A stretch of 64,000 nucleotides of DNA from Streptomyces sp. NK15101 (GTDB taxonomy: Bacteria > Actinomycetota > Actinomycetes > Streptomycetales > Streptomycetaceae): assembly GCF_020400725.1 (NCBI RefSeq), contig NZ_JAINVG010000027.1, positions 24,959 through 88,958 of the forward strand. The letters are read 5' to 3'. The notes beneath the pieces were generated by a model that did no database searches, was not told where the DNA came from, and saw only the letters and a program-made list of their open reading frames with translations. The position numbers and the translations under genes were made by a program. Shown piece after piece: positions 1 to 8,629 of this stretch; positions within the stretch are counted from its first letter, which is position 1, and each line of letters begins with the position of its first letter.

Positions 1-78
1 GTCCGCCTCCCGGTCGACGTCCTCGGCCACCGCGGCCAGCCAGCGCACCAGGAACCCGGCGCCGAAGGTCTCCGCCAT
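1..78 (-). CDS. dhaL: DhaL, dihydroxyacetone kinase ADP-binding subunit (5' end only)
   Basis: Only the first 26 codons are in the window; the gene continues past the left edge. The start is the ATG at 78. The visible residues begin MAETFGAGFLVRWLAA, which fits the first helix of DhaL. It lies 26 bp downstream of dhaK on the same strand, the usual dhaK-dhaL order. In this family DhaL carries the nucleotide and DhaK the dihydroxyacetone. The call rests mainly on the neighbour, because so little of the gene is present. Confidence 0.75.
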   Translation of the reverse strand, partial: MAETFGAGFLVRWLAAVAEDVDREAD

Positions 79-104
79 ATCGCTCCCCATTCCCATCCCG
101 GGGC

Positions 105-1097
105 TCACCGGCCCCAGCGCAGCGCGGGCGTCCGCACCGGCGCGTCCCACAGGCGCAGCAGCTCCTCGTCGACCTCGCACAGCGTCACCGAGCACCCCGC
201 CATGTCGAGCGAGGTCACGTAGTTCCCGACCAGTGTCCGGGCCACCGGCACCTTCCGCTCGGCGAGCACCCGCTGCACCTCGGCGTTGAACCCGTACAGC
301 TCCAGGAGCGGTGTCCCGCCCATCCCGTTCACCAGGGCGATGACCGGCCCGGACGGCCGCAGGTCCTCCACGACGGCGTCGACGGCGAAGTCCGCGATCT
401 CCCCCGAGGTCATCATGGCCCGCCGCTCCCGGCCGGGCTCGCCGTGGATGCCGATCCCCAACTCCAGCTCCCCTTCCGGCAGGTCGAAGGTGGGACCGCC
501 CTTGGCGGGGGTCGTGCAGGCGCTCAGGGCCACCCCGAAGGACCGGGACCGTTCGTTCACCCGGCGGGCGATCGACTCCACCCGCTCCAGCGGGGCGCCC
601 TCCTCGGCGGCCGCGCCCGCGATCTTCTCCACGAACAGCGTGCCGCCGGTGCCGCGCCGGCCCGCCGTGTACAGGCTGTCCGTCACCGCCACGTCGTCGT
701 CGACGAGGACCTTGGCGACCTGGATGCCCTCGTCCTCGGCGAGCTCCGCCGCCATCTCGAAGTTCAGCACGTCACCGGTGTAGTTCTTGACGACGAACAG
801 CACCCCGGCGCCGCTGTCGACCGCGGCGGCGGCCCGCACCATCTGGTCGGGCACGGGCGAGGTGAACACCTCGCCGGGACACGCGGCCGCCAGCATCCCG
901 GGCCCCACGAACCCCCCGTGCAGCGGCTCGTGCCCGGACCCGCCGCCGGACACCAGCGCCACCTGCCCCGCCACCGGCGCGTCCCGCCGCATCACCACGC
1001 GCCGCTCCACGTCCACGGTCAGCTCGGGATGCGCCGCGGCCATCCCCCGCAGCGCGTCGGCGACGACGGTCTCCGGAACGTTGATCAACATCCTCAC
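105..1097 (-). CDS. dhaK: DhaK, dihydroxyacetone kinase substrate-binding subunit
   Basis: 330 residues, the normal length for DhaK, which binds dihydroxyacetone for phosphorylation to DHAP in the cytoplasm. The family motifs are present: the SGGGSGHEP loop near residue 50, VKNYTGD near 103, and GIHGEPG with the histidine at residue 218, which matches the substrate-linking histidine of E. coli DhaK. The GTG at 1097 is preferred because AGGAGG lies 5 bases upstream; an ATG two codons later is possible. dhaL follows on the same strand. A 22-bp copy of the start region recurs at 21809. Confidence 0.95.
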   Translation of the reverse strand: MRMLINVPETVVADALRGMAAAHPELTVDVERRVVMRRDAPVAGQVALVSGGGSGHEPLHGGFVGPGMLAAACPGEVFTSPVPDQMVRAAAAVDSGAGVLFVVKNYTGDVLNFEMAAELAEDEGIQVAKVLVDDDVAVTDSLYTAGRRGTGGTLFVEKIAGAAAEEGAPLERVESIARRVNERSRSFGVALSACTTPAKGGPTFDLPEGELELGIGIHGEPGRERRAMMTSGEIADFAVDAVVEDLRPSGPVIALVNGMGGTPLLELYGFNAEVQRVLAERKVPVARTLVGNYVTSLDMAGCSVTLCEVDEELLRLWDAPVRTPALRWGR

Positions 1098-1407
1098 GGA
1101 TACCTCCTGGTGAGACTGGCAGGCATATGGCTGAGCAGGCTTTTCGCAGGTCAGAGCAGGCGCGGGGGGTTATTGATCTTGGCGGTTCATGGCGCTCCGG
1201 AGCGGTTCCGTGCGGTACTGATGCTGATCTGTTGCTGACTTTCCCGACTGCCCATCAGGAAAGGCTCGCGGTGGATGCTCTTTGCGTCTGTGCATGATGA
1301 CGCAATTATCGGTGCAGGGGTGCGGCCGCGCACCGGTGCGTCGGCGGTCGGAACCGGTCCGCAGCACGTACACGACGTCGGCGGGCTCACGCGGCCGGGA
1401 ACGTCTA
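1098..1407. other. Intergenic, no gene recognised
   Basis: This stretch holds the dhaK ribosome binding site (AGGAGG near 1102-1107) and presumably its promoter. The rest, up to the inverted repeat at 1408, has short open frames on both strands that I cannot assign. It borders a degraded insertion sequence and may include older IS or gene debris. Confidence 0.5.
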
Positions 1408-2142
1408 AAGCGTGTTGCGGAAGGCTGCGAAGCGGGCATTTCCCCTGTATGCGTGGGGTGCTGAGGGCTGGGTCGTTGTGGGTGGAGACGTTCACGGGCC
1501 TGCGGATGCGGCAGCTCGCGCCGCTGTTCGGGGTCTCGCCGGCGACGGTGTGCCGGGTCATCCAGCGGCTGCGGCCGCTGCTCGCGATCGAGCCGGCCAT
1601 CCGCCCCACCGACGCGGTGGACCGGTTGCGGATCGTGGACGGCACCCTGATCCCGGTCCGCGACCGGAAGACCGGCGCGCCCTCGCGCACCTACCGGTTC
1701 TCGGCGAACGTGCAGGTCATCATCGACGCCGACACGAAACTCGTGGTCGCGGCGGCCCGGCCGGTGCCCGGCGCCACCGCGGACGCGAAGGCCTGGCGGG
1801 ACTCCGGCCTGGCCGCCGTCTGCGAGGGCGTGACGGTGCCGGCCGACGGGGCCTGCGTCAACGCCGGGCTTGTGGTCCCGCACCGCAAACGGCCGGGCAG
1901 GGCCCTGCGCCGGGCGAGGAGGAGGACAACGCCGAACACCGTAAGGTCCGGGCCCGGGTCGAGCACGCCTTCGCCCGCATGAAGCACTACAAGATCCTCC
2001 GCGACTGCCGTCGGCGCGGCCACGGTCTCCACCACGCGGTCCAGGCCGTCGCCCACCTGCGCAATCTCGCCCTCGCCGCATGACCAGACCGGCCGCAAAA
2101 CCGGCTCTGACCTGCCCGGACACGACCTTCCGCAACACGCTT
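1408..2142 (+). mobile_element. Degenerate IS5-type insertion sequence remnant
   Basis: A perfect 17-bp inverted repeat bounds the element: AAGCGTGTTGCGGAAGG at 1408-1424 and its complement at 2126-2142. A broken transposase gene fills the interior. At about 735 bp it seems shorter than related intact elements, and the transposase N-terminus is short, so an internal deletion is likely. I see no clear target-site duplication. The element sits between dhaK and a DUF4190 gene. Confidence 0.75.
1449..2083 (+). pseudogene. IS5-type (DDE_Tnp_4) transposase, frameshifted
   Basis: The first frame has a helix-turn-helix (GVSPATVCRVIQRL) and the first catalytic Asp in VDGTLIPVRD, then continues to DGACVNAG, where relatives usually have the DKGYQG motif. 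The reading frame is lost near 1900. The other frame continues with EEEDNAEHRKVRARVEHAF, which supplies the catalytic Glu, and ends HLRNLALAA before the stop at 2083. The frameshift, the altered second catalytic motif and the short N-terminus indicate an inactive gene. Confidence 0.8.
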
Positions 2143-2267
2143 CAGGCGAGGCCAGGGCTTCCAGTCACGGCCGAGGAAAAGCGACTGCCGAGCAGTTGAC
2201 GCGGCCCCGACGCCGGCACGGGAATCGGGGCGAGCCACCTGACGCGTCACGACGGACACTGAAACGG

Positions 2268-2681
2268 TCAGTCGTTCAGCTCCCTGTCGAAGTCCTTCGC
2301 GCACGCGTTCCGCTCGGCCTGCGTGCCGGCGTGTTCGACACAGTCGTCGAAGTTCTTGAACTCGTCCGAGCCGAGGATCGAGGCGCCGATGGCGAGGATC
2401 ACGGCGGAGGCGAGCGCCGCCAGCACGCCGAGAATCGCCCCGATGAGGGACATTCTGCTGTGTGGACCGCCGCCACGACGAGCCTTGCGAGCGCCGATGA
2501 CGCCGAAGACCAAGGCAAGGAGGCCGAGCACGATGCCACCGAAGACGGTCCAGAAGAGAAGGATCGCCGCGATGCCGAGAACGAGCGAAGCGGTCGCCAG
2601 ACCGTTGCCCCGCTTCACACTCGTGGCCGAGGCGGTCTGCGCGGAGTCGTTCGACCTCGTGGAGTGGTCGGAGAAGGACAC
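2268..2681 (-). CDS. DUF4190 domain membrane protein
   Basis: 137 residues. A polar Ser/Thr-rich N-terminus of about 25 residues is followed by two hydrophobic segments (about 27-62 and 78-100) joined by a basic loop (GARKARRGG), the layout of DUF4190 proteins. The C-terminal tail is charged, has two cysteines and is predicted non-membrane. The start is a GTG with no strong ribosome binding site. The function is unknown and the gene is not in an evident operon. Confidence 0.75.
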   Translation of the reverse strand: MSFSDHSTRSNDSAQTASATSVKRGNGLATASLVLGIAAILLFWTVFGGIVLGLLALVFGVIGARKARRGGGPHSRMSLIGAILGVLAALASAVILAIGASILGSDEFKNFDDCVEHAGTQAERNACAKDFDRELND

Positions 2682-2976
2682 GCCATCACACTCATCTCTG
2701 TTGTCGTTCCATGGAGTTGTCTTCGGCCGTCTGCCCGCGAGTCGACGACGAATGCGTTGTCGGCCGACCTTGTCGACGGGGCACCGAGCGCAACGTCCTC
2801 ACGGCCACGAGGGATGCGCTCGTATGGGAAGGGGCCGTCTCGGCGGAAAGCGGGCGGCTGATCGAATACGAAGAAATCGCCGCCACGCCTCCGGATCCGG
2901 CGCACGTCGCGGCGCATCCGCTCCGAGATGACGATGGTTGGCTTGTGGCGGCGCATCCATACGGGTGACCTGCGTG
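2682..2976. other. Intergenic, no gene supported
   Basis: Short open frames exist on both strands, including an 85-codon plus-strand frame at 2711-2968. None has recognisable domains, a good ribosome binding site or convincing composition. It should contain the upstream region of the DUF4190 gene. Confidence 0.4.
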
Positions 2977-3405
2977 TCAGTTCAGCGGCACCAGCGCGTG
3001 AATGGTCTTTCCCCCAGGTGCAGGTGTGATGGTGAGCTCTTTGCTGAGGCGCCGGACGATCAGCAAGCCGAGTCCGCCGGGACGCGGGGCTCTCATGCCG
3101 GAGAGAGCGGCGGTGACGGTGGGCCAGGCCCGATTGCGGTCTGTGACCGTGATCCAGAGACCCTCGTCGGCGAGAAGCAGTTTGAAGGCGCGGACACCGC
3201 CGCCATGCCGGTTGGCGTTGGTGACCAGCTCTGTGGCCACCAGAAGCGCATCGGCGAGGACGACGTCCTCGTTCACCGTCGGCCGCTCACGGCAGAACCG
3301 CTCGTCGAGGAATCTGCGCACCTTGTCGCGAGTCGTTGCCGCTGTCAGGACATCCCCCTCCTCCCAGTCCTCCTTTCGGGTAGTGGTCGTTTCATTGATT
3401 GCCAT
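2977..3405 (-). CDS. RsbW-like ATP-binding protein (anti-sigma factor kinase type)
   Basis: 142 residues with a single HATPase_c_2 domain. The N-box is seen as ALLVATELVTNANRHG (about 53-68), the G1 region as VTDRNRAWP, and the G2 glycines in RPGGLGLLIVRRL (about 108-120). Such proteins usually bind a sigma factor or phosphorylate a STAS partner. AGGAGG lies 8 bases before the ATG at 3405. A fragment of a SigB/F-type sigma factor lies upstream on the same strand (3789-3998), so this may once have been a sigma/anti-sigma pair. Confidence 0.85.
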   Translation of the reverse strand: MAINETTTTRKEDWEEGDVLTAATTRDKVRRFLDERFCRERPTVNEDVVLADALLVATELVTNANRHGGGVRAFKLLLADEGLWITVTDRNRAWPTVTAALSGMRAPRPGGLGLLIVRRLSKELTITPAPGGKTIHALVPLN

Positions 3406-3598
3406 GGCGAGAACCTCCTGATCAGCGGCTTACATCTGTATTGCTCACATTTGCCCGCCAAGGCCGGTTGCACGCTGTGTTGCCTTCTGGTGCGTTCTCG
3501 ACGAGTGCGCCCGGGCGCGAAGGACCTTCTTGCTTCGACGGGATGCACCTGGGTGCGCGAGCCATGCCGGCGCGCTGCTTCGGCGTGCCCGTACCGTC

Positions 3599-3676
3599 GT
3601 GCAGCCCGTGCAGCCCGTGCAGCCCGTGCAGCCCGTGCAGCCCGTGCAGCCCGTACAGCCCGTGCAGCCCGTGCAG
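3599..3676. repeat. 9-bp tandem repeat, about 8.7 copies
   Basis: The unit GTGCAGCCC repeats head to tail from 3599; the seventh copy has one change (GTACAGCCC) and the last is partial. The 9-bp unit keeps every frame open. No convincing gene covers it. It lies in a 900-bp decayed stretch between the RsbW-like gene and the hybrid kinase. Confidence 0.95.
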
Positions 3677-3788
3677 TCAGGCCGTCCGGCGGTTGATCAC
3701 CGGAGAAGCGTGGAGCGGCGCACGTGTGCCTGACGGACAGGGCAGCCACGCTTCACGGCCGCAGGATGCGGCTTCCGCACGTGAACCA

Positions 3789-3998
3789 TCAGAAGTGGTT
3801 CGGACCGCCGCCCTCTCCTGAACCGACTCTCTTCACGGCGGAGTCCTCCGTTCGGATGAGATCCATGAAGGTGTCCTGGCGGTAGGAAGCGTCCGCCCCG
3901 TCGATTGGAGCGTCGGGGGAGACGAAGGTGGAGGCGTTGGCGGCGATCCTGGCTTCTGTGACCTCTTCCTCCGAGAGGTCCGCCCGGGCGGCGAGCTC
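3789..3998 (-). pseudogene. SigB/F-type sigma factor fragment (region 3)
   Basis: On the minus strand from 3998 to a TGA at 3789 a 69-codon frame reads ELAARADLSEEEVTEARIA and continues with a PDAPIDG and DLIRTEDSAV pattern. This matches region 3 of the SigB/SigF/SigG family, where an 'LxxEEVxEA' helix is followed by 'SLDAP' and 'DxIGxxD'. An in-frame stop lies just upstream and no region 2 or 4 is present, so it is a remnant. It lies upstream of the RsbW-like gene in the same orientation. I recognised it by pattern only. Confidence 0.55.
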
Positions 3999-4149
3999 TC
4001 ATCTGGGGGCGCGCCCCAGACGGCTGCGGGTTCGTCGGTGGCCTTGACCGGTTCACCCCGGGCTTCCTGCGGCCCTCGCGATGGACGCCTCGTACCCCGG
4101 GAGTCGAGGCTTATGGGCATCCGACCGCAGGAAGATCCCCGCAACCGGG

Positions 4150-4173
4150 AAGCGGTGGCCCGGGCCACCGCTT
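4150..4173. promoter_or_regulatory. 24-bp perfect palindrome upstream of the hybrid kinase
   Basis: The 24 bases form a perfect palindrome with half-site AAGCGGTGGCCC. It lies about 140 bp before the hybrid kinase start. It could be an operator for a dimeric protein; a terminator hairpin would need some loop from the central CCCGGG and has no T run. Confidence 0.45.
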
Positions 4174-4312
4174 TCTCCGGTACTCGTGACGGGATAGGCT
4201 GCCTCATATTTGTCGTACGGCAATGATTGCCGACGAGGGGGGCGGCCTGTTCAGGCCGCATCGGCGTCCGGCTCTCGGCGGGACTCCTGGCAGCGTTCAA
4301 TGAGGAATGGTC

Positions 4313-7300
4313 ATGGCTGAGACGACGGTCGACAACGCGCGTGTCCCCCGGACGCGCGCGCGGGGTGCGGGCAAGGTGGGGGAGCCGGAGCTGCGGCAGC
4401 TGCTCGCCGGACTGACAGCAGTGCGCGACGGTGATTTCGGCACACGCCTGCCGGACGAGGCGGACGGCCTGCTCGGCGAGATCGCCACGGTGTTCAACGG
4501 CATGGTCGACCAGCTCTCCCTCTTCACCTCCGAGGTGACCCGCGTCGCACGTGAGGTCGGCACGGAAGGCACCCTGGGCGGACAGGCCGAGGTGCCCGGT
4601 GTCTCCGGCACCTGGGCCGACCTGACCGACTCGGTGAACGCCATGGCCGGCAACCTCACCACCCAGGTCCGTGACATCGCGCAGGTCGCCACCGCGGTCG
4701 CCAGGGGCGACCTGTCACAGAAGATCGACGTGGACGCCCGCGGGGAGATCCTGGAGCTGAAGAAGACCATCAACACGATGGTCGACCAGCTGTCCGCGTT
4801 CGCCGACGAGGTGACCCGTGTGGCCCGTGAGGTGGGCACCGAAGGCAACCTCGGGGGCCAGGCCGACGTGAAGGGCGTCTCGGGCACCTGGCGGGACCTG
4901 ACCGACTCGGTCAACTCCATGGCGGGCAATCTGACCGCCCAGGTCCGTAACATCGCCCAGGTCACCACGGCGGTGGCGCAGGGTGATCTGTCGCAGAAGA
5001 TCACGGTCACGGCGCGGGGCGAGATCCTGGAGCTGAAGGAGACCATCAACACGATGGTCGACCAGCTCTCGTCGTTCGCCGACGAGGTGACCCGTATGGC
5101 CCGTGAGGTGGGCACCGAGGGAATCCTCGGGGGCCAGGCCGATGTGAAGGGTGTGTCGGGCACCTGGCGGGACCTGACCGACTCGGTCAACTCCATGGCG
5201 GGCAATCTGACCGCCCAGGTGCGTTCCATCGCCCAGGTCGCCACGGCGGTGGCGCAGGGTGATCTGTCGCAGAAGATCAAGGTCACGGCGCGGGGCGAGA
5301 TCCTGGAGCTGAAGGAGACCATCAACACGATGGTCGACCAGCTGTCCGCGTTCGCCGACGAGGTGACCCGTGTGGCCCGTGAGGTGGGCACCGAAGGCAA
5401 CCTCGGGGGCCAGGCCACCGTCCGAGGTGCATCCGGTACGTGGAAGGACCTCACGGACAACGTCAACGTGATGGCGTCCAACCTGACCGGGCAGGTGCGC
5501 TCCATCGCCCAGGTCGCCACGGCGGTGGCGCGCGGCGATCTGTCACGGAAGATCACGGTCGAGGCCAAGGGCGAGGTCGCGGCACTCGCCGCGGTGATCA
5601 ACACCATGGTGGACACGCTCTCGGCGTTCGCGGACGAGGTGACCCGCGTCGCCCGTGAGGTCGGCACCGAGGGGCGCCTCGGCGGTCAGGCCCGGGTGCC
5701 GAACGTGGCCGGCACCTGGAAGGACCTCACCGACAACGTCAACTCCATGGCGAACAACCTGACCGGCCAGGTCCGGAACATCGCCCTCGTCACCACCGCC
5801 GTCGCCAACGGCGACCTCTCCAAGAAGATCGACGTCGATGCCCGGGGTGAGATCCTGGAGCTGAAGATGACCATCAACACGATGGTCGACCAGCTGTCCT
5901 CGTTCGCGGCCGAGGTGACCCGCGTGGCCCGGGAGGTCGGCAGCGAGGGCCGGCTCGGGGGACAGGCCGAGGTGGAGGGCGTCTCCGGCACCTGGAAGCG
6001 GCTGACCGAGAACGTCAACGAACTGGCCGGGAACCTCACCCGTCAGGTTCGCGCCATCGCCGAGGTCGCCAGCGCCGTCGCCGAGGGCGACCTGACCCGC
6101 TCGATCACCGTCGACGCCTCCGGTGAAGTGGCGGAACTCAAGGACAACATCAACGCGATGGTCGGCTCGCTGCGCGAGACGACGCGGGCCAACCAGGAAC
6201 AGGACTGGCTGAAGTCCAGCCTCGCCCTGATTTCCGGCCTGATGCAGGGCCACCGCGACCTGGCCGTCGTCGCCGAACTCGTCATGGACGAGCTGACCCC
6301 GCTCGTGGCCGCCCAGTACGGCGCGTTCTACCTGGCCGAGGACACTTCCGAGGGCACCGAGCTGCGACTCGTCGGTTCCTACGGCCGCCCCACCGACATC
6401 ACGGGCCACGACCGCTTCAAGCTGGGGGAGTCCCTGGTAGGCCAGGCCGCCCGCAGCCGGCGCACCATCGCGGTCGAGAACGTCCCCGTCGACTACATCG
6501 GCATCTCCTCGGGCCTCGGCCGCGTGGCACCGGGCAGCCTCATCGTGGTGCCCATCGTGGTGGACGATCAGGTCCTCGGCGCCATCGAGCTGGGCTCCTT
6601 CACCGCTTTCACGCCCGTGCACCGGGACTTCCTGGAACAGCTCATGGAGACGGTGGGCGTCAACGTCAACACCATCGTCGCCAACGCCCGTACCGACGAA
6701 CTCCTGGACGAGTCCCAGCGACTGGCCGGAGAACTCCAGGCCCGCTCCGAAGAGCTGCAGGTCCAAAAGCAGGAACTGCAGCGCTCCAACGCCGAGCTGG
6801 AGGAGAAGGCGGCCCTGCTCGCGGCCCAGAACAGCGACATCGAGGGCAAGAACCTGGAGATCGAGCAGGCCCGGCAGGAACTCGAGGACCGCGCCCAGCA
6901 GCTCTCACTGGCCTCGAAGTACAAGTCCGAGTTCCTGGCCAACATGAGCCACGAACTGCGCACCCCGCTCAACAGCCTCCTGATCCTGGCCCAGCTGCTG
7001 GCCCAGAACCCCACGCGCAACCTCACCGCCAAGCAGGTGGAGTACGCCGGCATCATCCACTCGGCCGGATCGGACCTGCTGCAGCTGATCAACGACATCC
7101 TCGACCTGTCCAAGGTGGAGGCCGGGAAGATGGACATCAACCCCGAGCGCGTCGCCCTGCGGCAGCTCCTGGACTATGTCGAAGCCACCTTCCAGCCCAT
7201 GACGACCCAGAAGAGCCTCGCCTTCACGATCACCACCGCCCCGGGCGTCCCGGCGGATCTGGTCACCGACGACTCCCGGCTCCGGCAGGTGCTGCGGAAC

Positions 7301-8629
7301 CTGCTGTCCAACGCCGTCAAGTTCACCGAAGAGGGCAGCGTGGAGCTGCGTATCGAGCGAGCCGACGAAGTGACCTTGCCGGCTCCGGTCCACCGTGACG
7401 GCCCCGTGCTGGCGTTCCGGGTCAAGGACACCGGTATCGGTATCGCCGAGCAGCACCTTGAGGCCATCTTCGGAGCCTTCCAGCAGGCGGATGGGACCAC
7501 GAGCCGCAAGTACGGCGGCACGGGCCTCGGCCTGTCCATCAGTCGAGAGATCGCGCACCTGCTCGGCGGCGCACTGACCGCCGAGAGCACTCCCGGCCAG
7601 GGCAGCACCTTCACCCTCTACCTTCCCTGTACCCGCCCCGGTTTTCAGCCCGAGACCGACCGGACCACCTCTGAGGAGGCCGGCGCGGCAAAGCCCCCGA
7701 CAGTGGAGGAGCCGTCCGAGAGCCGCCGATCCGTCCATGCGGAGATCGAGCTGCGTAAGCCCCGCCGACTGCTCGTCATCGAGGAGCGCCCGCGGGGACT
7801 GCTCTCCCTCGTCGCCGAAAGCGCCGTCGCCGAGCTCGCCGGCAGCCACGACCGCGACCCCATCGAACTCGTGGCCGTGGTCGGACCCCAGGAAGCCGCC
7901 GGCGCCCTGGCGACCGCACCCGTTCACTGCGTGGTGCTCGAACTCGACAGTGCCGACAGCGACGCCATGCACTTCCTCGACGCGATGCACGGTGATGCCG
8001 CGCTGCGCAGCGTTCCCGTCCTCGCCCACAACAACCGACGCCTCGACGCCGCATTCGAATCGACCTTGCAGGAGCGAGCCCGCAAGCGTCCCCTGGAACT
8101 GCTCTCCAGCCTGGACGAACTGCGCGAGCGGATCGCCCTGCACCTCTCTGCTGATCAGCCAGGCGACGTCGTGCCCCTGCTCCGTGTCGAGGAAGCACTT
8201 CCACAGGCCTCCCAGGCCGTGGACGGCTCCCTGCACGGCCGGACCGTCCTCGTCGTCGACGACGACGCCCGCAACCTCTACGCCCTCACCGGCATCCTGG
8301 AATTGCACGGCATCCGGGTCATCCACGCGGAGAACGGTCGCAAGGCCATCGAGGCACTCGCCAGCCACCCGGGCGTCGATCTGATCCTTATGGACGTCAT
8401 GATGCCGGAGATGGACGGCTACACCGCGACCGCAGAGATCCGGCGGATGCCTGACCACGCCGAGCTGCCCATCATCACCGTCACCGCCAAGGCCATGCCG
8501 GGCGATCGCGAGAAGAGCCTCGCCTCGGGCGCGAGCGACTACGTGACCAAGCCCCTCGACGCCGACGATCTCATCGCTTGTGTCCGTCGTTGGTTGAACC
8601 CGCAGCAGGACGCGCGGGTGATGTCATGA
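4313..8629 (+). CDS. Soluble hybrid histidine kinase with seven HAMP-like repeats, GAF and receiver domains
   Basis: 1438 residues, no membrane segment. Seven HAMP-like units of about 92 residues (GDL/GDF marks near 39, 131, 223, 315, 407, 500, 592) resemble fungal group III kinases. Then come a GAF-like domain (630-790), a coiled coil (790-870), HisKA (SHELRTP, His 880), HATPase_c (N-box near 990, GTGLGLS near 1070), a receiver-like stretch lacking clear acidic residues (1146-1280) and a full receiver (1310-1425, Asp 1361 in LILMDVMMPEMDG, later Lys in TKPL). The ATG at 4313 is chosen over 4307 because GAGGA (4302-4306) is better spaced. Likely an intracellular stress sensor. Its stop overlaps the next start. 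Confidence 0.95.
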   Translation: MAETTVDNARVPRTRARGAGKVGEPELRQLLAGLTAVRDGDFGTRLPDEADGLLGEIATVFNGMVDQLSLFTSEVTRVAREVGTEGTLGGQAEVPGVSGTWADLTDSVNAMAGNLTTQVRDIAQVATAVARGDLSQKIDVDARGEILELKKTINTMVDQLSAFADEVTRVAREVGTEGNLGGQADVKGVSGTWRDLTDSVNSMAGNLTAQVRNIAQVTTAVAQGDLSQKITVTARGEILELKETINTMVDQLSSFADEVTRMAREVGTEGILGGQADVKGVSGTWRDLTDSVNSMAGNLTAQVRSIAQVATAVAQGDLSQKIKVTARGEILELKETINTMVDQLSAFADEVTRVAREVGTEGNLGGQATVRGASGTWKDLTDNVNVMASNLTGQVRSIAQVATAVARGDLSRKITVEAKGEVAALAAVINTMVDTLSAFADEVTRVAREVGTEGRLGGQARVPNVAGTWKDLTDNVNSMANNLTGQVRNIALVTTAVANGDLSKKIDVDARGEILELKMTINTMVDQLSSFAAEVTRVAREVGSEGRLGGQAEVEGVSGTWKRLTENVNELAGNLTRQVRAIAEVASAVAEGDLTRSITVDASGEVAELKDNINAMVGSLRETTRANQEQDWLKSSLALISGLMQGHRDLAVVAELVMDELTPLVAAQYGAFYLAEDTSEGTELRLVGSYGRPTDITGHDRFKLGESLVGQAARSRRTIAVENVPVDYIGISSGLGRVAPGSLIVVPIVVDDQVLGAIELGSFTAFTPVHRDFLEQLMETVGVNVNTIVANARTDELLDESQRLAGELQARSEELQVQKQELQRSNAELEEKAALLAAQNSDIEGKNLEIEQARQELEDRAQQLSLASKYKSEFLANMSHELRTPLNSLLILAQLLAQNPTRNLTAKQVEYAGIIHSAGSDLLQLINDILDLSKVEAGKMDINPERVALRQLLDYVEATFQPMTTQKSLAFTITTAPGVPADLVTDDSRLRQVLRNLLSNAVKFTEEGSVELRIERADEVTLPAPVHRDGPVLAFRVKDTGIGIAEQHLEAIFGAFQQADGTTSRKYGGTGLGLSISREIAHLLGGALTAESTPGQGSTFTLYLPCTRPGFQPETDRTTSEEAGAAKPPTVEEPSESRRSVHAEIELRKPRRLLVIEERPRGLLSLVAESAVAELAGSHDRDPIELVAVVGPQEAAGALATAPVHCVVLELDSADSDAMHFLDAMHGDAALRSVPVLAHNNRRLDAAFESTLQERARKRPLELLSSLDELRERIALHLSADQPGDVVPLLRVEEALPQASQAVDGSLHGRTVLVVDDDARNLYALTGILELHGIRVIHAENGRKAIEALASHPGVDLILMDVMMPEMDGYTATAEIRRMPDHAELPIITVTAKAMPGDREKSLASGASDYVTKPLDADDLIACVRRWLNPQQDARVMS
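4745..5420. repeat. 276-bp near-identical direct repeats within the kinase gene
   Basis: Blocks beginning GAGATCCTGGAGCTGAAG at 4745, 5021 and 5297 are nearly identical over much of a 276-bp period, each encoding one 92-residue HAMP-like unit. Flanking units are more diverged at the DNA level. This suggests recent duplication or gene conversion, and unit number could change by recombination. Confidence 0.85.

Noticed and set aside
1170..1260. Possible leader peptide or regulatory RNA near a short frame ending in two cysteines
   Set aside because: No downstream sulphur gene, no start signal and no conserved pattern I can verify.
2711..2968. 85-codon plus-strand open frame
   Set aside because: No family match I can recall, no good ribosome binding site and open frames on the other strand as well.
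4297..8458. Long minus-strand open frames opposite the hybrid kinase
   Set aside because: They mirror the coding strand in high-GC DNA; translations are repetitive shadows of the HAMP repeats and have no recognisable domains.
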